Origin: Paramyrothecium sp. XJ0827
Lineage: Eukaryota > Ascomycota > Sordariomycetes > Hypocreales > Stachybotryaceae
Reading direction: 5' to 3'
Assembly (NCBI GenBank): GCA_020881915.1
Contig: JAJFPB010000001.1
Location: 2,976,001-3,040,000, forward strand
Length of the DNA stretch: 64,000 nucleotides
Of this stretch, positions 57,528 through 64,000 are shown one piece after another. The stretch's first letter is position 1; each line of letters begins with the position of its first letter. The translations under genes were made by a program, and so were the position numbers. The notes below the pieces were generated by a model. It searched no databases. It was given only the letters and a program-made list of their open reading frames with translations, and had not been told where the DNA came from.

Positions 57528-60059
57528 TTACCATTTTTTCTTGTTCAACCCTAGCATGAACTGGGCTGCAGACCTGTAGCTATGGCTCTGAATCTCGCTG
57601 TTATGATTGACATTAAGATACTGAGGCTCATCGATGGGGTTCGTGTGATAAGATCGCAAGGCCTTTCCGCTCAGATCGTCCGGGCCGAGGATTGTCACAC
57701 AGCGACGATAAATTTCGAGGTCCACGCATTTCTCGTTAGCATTTTGCCAAAACTCACGATGTTTTTCGTTCATGGCAAGGTCACCGAGTGTTGGTAGCTC
57801 TTGCAAGGAATCCTTGTGCGGTTTGTTATCTCTGACCAAGGCAATCAAGTATCGCGGTTCGTGAAGTTCGCCATTCGGCAAGACTTGAATACCTGGCGTA
57901 GGCGGCCGCACCGACTCGGCCGTTTTGAGGTTGATGAGCCTTATTCCTTTGGTAGGGATCGGCGCGTCGATGTTGAAAGTGGCCCCAGTCCATCTCGGAA
58001 AAAGTGATGTTAGGACATCCTGAAACTCCGGCTTGAGGTGATCCCTTTCTTTATCGAGATACGTTTGGAGACAGCATGCAGCACAACGTCGCGTGTGCGG
58101 TCTCGATCTACGCTCCAGAGCTGGGAAGAACTCCTCAAAAGTTTCGTACCCGCAAGAGGAGCAAAAATGCAAATGCCTTCCCATTCTGTGTAAGTAATAT
58201 TTGGGAAAATCTTTGTCCATACAATCAAGCCCAAGCCGGACCGGTTTCAGAAGGTCGTACAAGGACTGTTTGTACTCATTCTCGGTGTTGAGGTTGGGCT
58301 TGATCTCCATGAGCCGGTGCAGCGCGCTCAGAAAGGATGGAACTGCAAGCGGGTGTGTTGGCACACGACTCAGGTAATTCATGAATGCCTTGCCCTTCTC
58401 AAAAATGAGCTTTAGGCACATGGAACGGGACTTCATGAAAGCTTTGAGAAGGATTCCGAAGAACCCACGTTGGAGAACTTCGAGTTCCTGAGAACCCCAG
58501 GATAGACCAAATGCTTCTGATTGAGGGTGGTCATATGGCATTCCGTCGTGGAACCGAGGGTAAAAATCGAAAGACTCTATTGGTGGTTTTGAAGACTTCT
58601 TGCGCCCACAATTGATCTCCCAAATGAGGTCGAGAATAGGGATGATGTCCCCAAAATGAATAAGTGGGCAGTCGTAAATACCAAGCATCGTGACCTTTGG
58701 GCATGCCCGCAAAATGATGGCGAGAACTCGTCGATCCAGGAAAGGAGTCTTGTGGAACGACAGAACCTTGATGGCATTCTTTTGCTCGTTCATCTGTTTG
58801 ACTGTTTTCTTTCTTAGAAGAAGTTCGAGATAGTAGAGAAAGAGATGACTTACGAAGTTTTTGGAGGCAGCGAAGCGCATGTCCAGGTTGTGCCTCAAAT
58901 AATTGCAATTTCGACTTTGTGACAAATTGGGAAGACTTGCGGATCTCGTCCATCGAGCTCAGTCGGGGAAGAAGCTCCAAGAGTCTTTGGGGCGGCCGAG
59001 CGCCAAACGACGATGTCTTCCCGGTGGTGCTTTCGGCTTCATTTTCGTCGAAACAAACGCTGCGTAATGCAAGGAGGCAGGTCATATCTTCTACAATCTC
59101 CTCAAAAGCAAATGCCTCTCGGGCACAAGATGCCACGAACTGGCTGGTTTCCATCGCCGAGGAGCCCTCCTGGCGGGTTTTGACGAAATCCTCGATGGTA
59201 TATTCAGGAGAGGTTACCATAAAAGCACCATTGTGGCCTTGGGTCCGGAACCTGGCAGCTTGGAAATCCCAGATATTCTAAAGCGTTATGAGCATAAGGG
59301 GTGGGAAGGGATCAGCCTTGGAGACGTACCGAGTTCACGGCAATAGCTGCCCACACGCGAGTACAAGTCAAAGCGACGGTCTGCACTGTCTTGAGTCCGT
59401 CTGCGAAAAGCAGCTCAATGATTTGGCCACCAACATGGGGCTCCTCTAAGATTTGGGCCAGTCGATTAACGGACACCTGATTGCTGTTAATTCGCGGCTT
59501 GAGATGCTCCAAGAAAAAGTCGGTGCGAAAGATGAGAGGTGCCTATTTTGTACGTTCAGCATGAAGTGATTGCGAGTGGTCAAGCACAGATTGCTTACAC
59601 GTGTCAATTGCCTTGAAACAGAACGAGGAGCCCCGTCGAATGTAGGATCACCGCAGGGATAATCTTCACGGCTCGGTTTATTGCAGGTTTGCTGCACCCA
59701 CAACGCCCAGTCATGGATGACTTCCCGGGGCTTGCAGGTAGTCACGGCTGGGTGGAATCCAGTTTTGTCTAAACGTTGTCTGGACTCAAATGCCCCGTAG
59801 GGTTGGATATCTGCCGCTTTCTAGCCATTAGCTGCACTCCGCTAGGGTCAAGTGATGTGGACGTACGAGTATCGGGTGCGCCTTCATGTTGCCGCCTTGT
59901 CTTGCGAGCCATGGAGGGAGATTTATGGCACTTTTTCTTCGATCCGCGTTTCTGTTTTGGCTGGGTTGCAACTCGAGTACGGCCAGTCTCGGCTAGCTGG
60001 CCGCTGTGCGAAGGGCTGTCAGTAACCGCTCTTCCCTTTTTATTCTTCCGTTTCGCCAT
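57528..60059 (-). CDS. uncharacterised fungal protein with F-box-like and Cys-cluster regions
   Basis: Five exons (59867-60059, 59599-59810, 59330-59542, 58854-59277, 57528-58801) give 771 residues; four introns of 52-56 nt, phases all consistent, and a GCTAATG branch in intron 1. The first 50 residues are Lys/Arg-rich (MAKRKNKKGR, KQKRGSKKK), like a nuclear signal. About residues 160-205 look like a cryptic F-box (IIELLFADGLKTVQTVALTCTRVWAAI). About 370-400 resemble a leucine-rich repeat (VLAIILRACPKVTMLGIYDCPL). A FDFYPRFHDG segment follows. A Cys cluster at about 560-600 reads FCSSCGYETF ... RRCAACC, possibly a zinc site. By memory, similar uncharacterised proteins occur in other filamentous ascomycetes. 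Adaptor for ubiquitination is inference only. The start at 60059 is tentative; an in-frame ATG at 60155 exists. Confidence 0.72.
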
Positions 60060-62497
60060 GGCTGTGAAGTGAGCAAGAAGTTCAATGAAGAGGTTCGGCA
60101 AGTGGCGTTGGGAGAGGACAGCCGCGACTTGTGCGCTTGAAGCAGAATCTGACAAAAGGAGGACTTGGAATAGGACATGAACATGTGATTGCGAAGGTGG
60201 ATTCTTTCAGGCATGTGGGTTCAAAGAGAGACTTATGCTGGCAAGAGCTCGGGGTAGCATGTGTAGAGCAGAGTGGAAGGTTGGGAAGAAAGAAATGAGA
60301 GAGGCGAAGCTGGAGGAGTGTAAGTGAAGGCCGTCAGCCGAATGACAAGTGTCGGTCAGGTGAGGCTCGTGTCCGAGTGCCACTCTCAACAATGGAGCCT
60401 AAGGCAGTCGCAATCGGTGTGACCCTAAGGAGAAAGTGTAGTGCTGCCAGCTGCCAAGTCTCCGCTCGGAGGAAACGGACTGGGAACGAACAGATGAACC
60501 AATGATGCACTCACAGTTATGGCACAACTACGACCAGGAGACGAAAGAATCGGTGGTCGATGTATGTCTACTCCAAGGTAGCGCTACTCAGATCGGAGTC
60601 AGATGAGTATATCCAGGTTGATGCACCAAGGTGAAATAGAAGCAACCAAGCTTTCGAAAAATTTGTCGAAGCCGGAGTACAAGGGAGCGAGTAATGGTCG
60701 AGTGATACGGTGTAATCCCCTACATATATCAGTGAGTCATACATACATCTTCCGCTGTTGCTGCCTTTCTCAAAACCCGAACACTGAGGGATCGGATAAT
60801 ACGACCTTCAAGGCCAGAGAAACTGCCTAGATGGAGCGAGGGAAAAGATGTGAGCTTACCTTGCACAAATGCGGTGTAAGTATGGATGTCTGAGAGACCC
60901 AGAACTTCGAAAAGCAAAGCAGAGATTTCTCGTGCTTTTTGTGATTGAGTGAATGCTCGATGGATCTCAAACGTGTATTCAAGATAGTAAGGGCGTGAAG
61001 TATGACCTCGCACAGGCAGGTAGTACTTGCTATGCAGCGACGGGCGAGAAACCTGTGCTCCACAACATGAACTTCGTGTAAGCCGAAGACCCCTAGGCGA
61101 CCACTACTTCGGTGAAGCTGTATAAGATCCAAAGGCTAGATCTTGGGGCGGGGGAGTGGTAAAGCTCCTACTGATCTTGACGAGAGAGTCTCTCAAAGCA
61201 ACACGGTGGCCGGGAGTGAAGGACGGAAGCGTAACTGGTCTTTAGTTAGATCTATACAATCTTTGCAGAACGAGTGATATGATAAGGGAGACACATACGC
61301 GTGTGTAATTTGATCTCAAGTCGAAATCAATATCGAAGAGGGAAACATGTGGTTTGTAAACGCGCTTCCAACCCAGTGTGTAAGTCAAAGGATAGAGCGA
61401 AGCAGCAGCGCCGCTGCCGAGCAACAGAGAGAAATGTGAATCCAGAAAGCAAAAAAGGACCAGCATCTGCTCCGTCAAAGCTTTGACTGAAGTATTTGCC
61501 AAGAGAAGAGATTAAATCGCCTAGTTGACCTCAGTTGAAGAGCCGACGATGTGTTGTTTGGGGGCGTGTGTAAGCAGCGGCCAACAAGGAAGAGGGAGGA
61601 AGACCAAGAGTTCTGCAGTACGTGAAAGCTCCTCGAAGGATTCAAAGTTCCTCGGATCATGAAGTTAAAAGAATAAGAGTTGTTATTTAGGTTTGGGTGA
61701 AAGAAGGCCATGGAAGAAGACAGAGGGAGGAGGGGAGGAGGTGGGAGATCATTGATGTATGCGTGTCGGTGCCTGCATACAGTACCTTAGGTAGGTAGGC
61801 GAAAAGCATTGGCGGCAGACCGGTGCCTTAAGGCATCGACGCATCCACTTGAATCTACTACGCACGGGCGAAGACTTGGACCGGTAAATCAAAGAGCAAG
61901 AGTGGTAAGCCGTGCAAGTCTCCTCCGTTGGCTTTCATCTGGAAAATGGGCGTTCCATCCCATGACCCCAAGTCGTCGTCCATCTATTTCTCATTGATCT
62001 TACATCTTTCAGCTTTTCAAGATCTAAATTTTCTTCTAAATGTTTTAAAAATTTTCCTACCTGCGTCGCAAAGACTCCTTTCTATGCCGTCTCCCGCCCT
62101 ACGCAGCGACACCTAGCCACCACCGACGGATGCCCTGTGTGACTCTGCAATACTCGAGGGCAGTCACGGCATTTCCTTCAAACTGGAACAAGTATTGCAT
62201 CCGATGCCTAGAAATTCACTGGAGATTCTGACTTAGTACTGTACCGTTCCATGATTACTCGCTCACAGCTTGAAGTCTAACCATTCCCCGCTCCTGCTAC
62301 ACATGGCAAACAAACATGAGTGCTTTGCACACTGTAATTTCTTGACATACTGGTACATTGTACTCTCTCGCAATATCTTATGGCTTGAGACTCGAAAATC
62401 ACTCGTCTATTTTTGACAATTGCTCATTGAGCAGACAAACACTTTGGTATTATTGCGGCTTATAGAACTTTGACTTTATATCACATTGCTTCCACAG
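60060..62497. other. 2.4 kb gene-poor region
   Basis: No supportable gene. Two overlapping minus frames at 60729-61132 look faintly protein-like, but neither forms a spliced gene of reasonable shape. A TACCTTAGGTAGGTAGG motif lies at about 61783. A string of short-frame fragments and simple sequence fills the rest. Confidence 0.5.
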
Positions 62498-64000
62498 TTA
62501 TAAGGGCGGTGCACTCGGATCCTCCATACACTGGTCAACTCGCATGATCTGCTTACCGGCAGCCTTTGCTTGCCTGATAAAATCAGAAAGATAGTTGACT
62601 GTGGAGTTATACGAAAAATGCATAACAACCAGGTTGCCCCCCTTTGCGACGGCGGAGTTGAAGGCATCGAGTTGTCTTTCTGGCGTGCTTGATTCGGCCC
62701 ATAAATAGTCCTCAACATCAACACTCCAGTTGATGATATAAGGCTTCGATGTTGCGATAGCCGCCCAGCGCTGGCGCATCCGCGCGCCTTCAACCCCGTA
62801 CGGTGGGCGGAAATAGTTTGATTTCTCGCCGAAGATGTTATTCATCACCCTGTAATCTTCGTTATACTCCCAGTCAATGCTTTTGATATCTGGAAGACCC
62901 TCCATCCTCGGGTGTGTGTAGGAATGCAATGCAATCTGATGGCCCTCGCTCCGAAATTGCTTATATATGCTGGCTAAGCCTGTGGAGTTATTCTCAAGCA
63001 CGGCTCCAAGAGCAAAAAATGTCACCTTGATGCCTTCCTCACGAATGATCTGCGCCAATCTGGGGATATATCGCGGGTTCCCATCATCAATGCCAAATGC
63101 AAATGAATTGGGGCGTGTACAGGCAAAAACAAGCGTGCCTGAAGGTAGCTTTTGGGGTATGCTCACTCCCAAGGGAACAGATGGGACAATCTCAATCTTG
63201 GTAAACACTATAGGGTCGGTACTATAGACGCCTCTAATAGCAACGCTACTAACGCGCTGGAGGTTAATGTTGAAGTGTGAGATCGGTATATATATATCGC
63301 TCCCTGTTGTGTACCGGGCGGCCTCGAGGCTATCCCTTGTCTCGGGAAAAGGTGCTATGTTCGCATTGCATTGCGGGTTATGCTGCTGTAATGAGACGGA
63401 GAACTTCGTATGACCTGAGAAGGCGATGTGTAAGTATGAGCCATTATAAATATTCAAGTCTCGACAGCCACCACTGATCTGCGATGTGAATGCAAAATCA
63501 GGTAGAGGCGCAACCAGGGTAACACGGTTGGACCCCCAGGTAAGACTCATAGAGTCGCCGCCATGGTAGAAACCAAGTGAGTTCGTATTTGGGTTACTGA
63601 AGGTGTCGATTACAAACCCTGATACTGAGGCTGATGGTGCTGGGATTGTTCCTGTCGGTCCTGGTGGTGAAGTAGTCGTAGGTAATACCCAAGCACTTGG
63701 AGTACTCCCGCAGTAGAGTGACAATGGCCCCAAAATGAGTGGGTTATTGAGGCCCGAGATAATAATCGATCTCAGATTCGCTAGTCCACTAAACTTCGAC
63801 CAAGGGAAGCTGTATAGTTTCTCGGTTCCATCGAATGTCCACCCCAGTTGGGCTGTTGTCTGGGATATTGATGTTGCTGTGCTATCACATGTTATCCTAG
63901 ATGATAACTCGATTTTGAAGGTTGTTCCAGCCGGTGCCTTTATCCGGAGCGAAATGCCACCATAATTCATCGTGTTGATACATCCTGTTTGGGAAAGAAG
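62498..64000 (-). CDS. polysaccharide deacetylase (NodB/CE4 type), 5' end beyond window
   Basis: The frame is open from the right edge (64000) to the stop at 62498, giving 500 visible residues. The true start or an upstream exon lies outside the window. CCCAAACAG at the edge could be a splice acceptor. The N-terminal 300 residues are beta-rich with Thr/Ser/Pro linkers and a conserved-looking VIDTFSNPNTNSLGFYHGGD segment, perhaps a carbohydrate-binding or jelly-roll domain. The NodB domain shows all five motifs: FGIDDG (metal-binding Asp pair), HSYTHP, RPPYG, NWSVDVEDY and LVVMHFS. The enzyme should deacetylate an N-acetylated polysaccharide such as chitin at the wall. A signal peptide would be encoded upstream and is not visible. 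Confidence 0.88.
   Translation of the reverse strand, partial: LLSQTGCINTMNYGGISLRIKAPAGTTFKIELSSRITCDSTATSISQTTAQLGWTFDGTEKLYSFPWSKFSGLANLRSIIISGLNNPLILGPLSLYCGSTPSAWVLPTTTSPPGPTGTIPAPSASVSGFVIDTFSNPNTNSLGFYHGGDSMSLTWGSNRVTLVAPLPDFAFTSQISGGCRDLNIYNGSYLHIAFSGHTKFSVSLQQHNPQCNANIAPFPETRDSLEAARYTTGSDIYIPISHFNINLQRVSSVAIRGVYSTDPIVFTKIEIVPSVPLGVSIPQKLPSGTLVFACTRPNSFAFGIDDGNPRYIPRLAQIIREEGIKVTFFALGAVLENNSTGLASIYKQFRSEGHQIALHSYTHPRMEGLPDIKSIDWEYNEDYRVMNNIFGEKSNYFRPPYGVEGARMRQRWAAIATSKPYIINWSVDVEDYLWAESSTPERQLDAFNSAVAKGGNLVVMHFSYNSTVNYLSDFIRQAKAAGKQIMRVDQCMEDPSAPPL

Noticed and set aside
60729..61132. Two overlapping minus-strand frames with protein-like translation
   Set aside because: They overlap each other in different phases, the candidate introns (about 28-33 nt) are too short to be spliced, and no flanking exon or domain was found.
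1..64000. A biosynthetic or defence gene cluster
   Set aside because: Neighbouring genes belong to unrelated housekeeping pathways; no PKS, NRPS, terpene cyclase, P450 group, NLR or HET-domain gene was recognised.

Overview
The window is nuclear DNA from a filamentous ascomycete (Pezizomycotina; gene content and style suit a Sordariomycete, but genus is not decidable from sequence alone). The reasons: about 22 monocistronic protein genes on both strands; short introns (mostly 47-100 nt) with GT...AG ends and CTAAC/CTGAC-like branch sites; and fungal hallmark proteins such as a fused trifunctional HIS4, a Tos1-type wall protein, and UDP-GlcNAc pyrophosphorylase. All splice models below were built by hand: the phases match at every junction and each spliced CDS length is a multiple of three.

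Layout. 1.2-13.4 kb: membrane RING-H2 protein, GPALPP/DUF3752 protein, VPS8 (CORVET), PIG-P (GPI anchor initiation), ROK1 helicase. 15.0-24.0 kb: Tos1-like wall protein, VPS53 (GARP), thioredoxin reductase, and convergent UDP-GlcNAc pyrophosphorylase. 24.0-26.25 kb: gene-poor, partly AT-rich, with an inverted repeat that looks like a decayed small element. 26.25-35.5 kb: thymine DNA glycosylase, ARP4, mitochondrial LysRS, and a large membrane/FN3/coiled-coil protein. 35.5-38.0 kb: gene-free, with hairpin and GA-repeat structure. 38.0-47.2 kb: lipin phosphatidate phosphatase, HIS4, TAF9, MPP beta. 48.0-56.6 kb: GH36/raffinose-synthase-type alpha-galactosidase, IMP dehydrogenase, NAA40-type N-acetyltransferase, a tiny LYRM2-like gene in three exons, and mitochondrial bL36. 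56.6-64.0 kb changes character: long AT-rich spacers, an uncharacterised fungal five-exon protein (cryptic F-box-like plus LRR-like and Cys cluster), and a polysaccharide deacetylase running off the right edge.

The genes are mostly housekeeping and not one pathway. Recurring themes are endolysosomal/Golgi tethering (VPS8, VPS53), cell wall and GPI supply (UAP1, PIG-P, Tos1-like, deacetylase), mitochondrial biogenesis (LysRS, MPP beta, bL36m, LYRM2-like) and chromatin/transcription (ARP4, TAF9, NAA40, TDG). I found no tRNA, rRNA, CRISPR array or intact transposon. I saw no convincing multi-gene novel system. The best candidates for new biology are the unknown protein at 57.5-60.1 kb, the FN3 membrane protein, and the overlapping uORF at VPS8.
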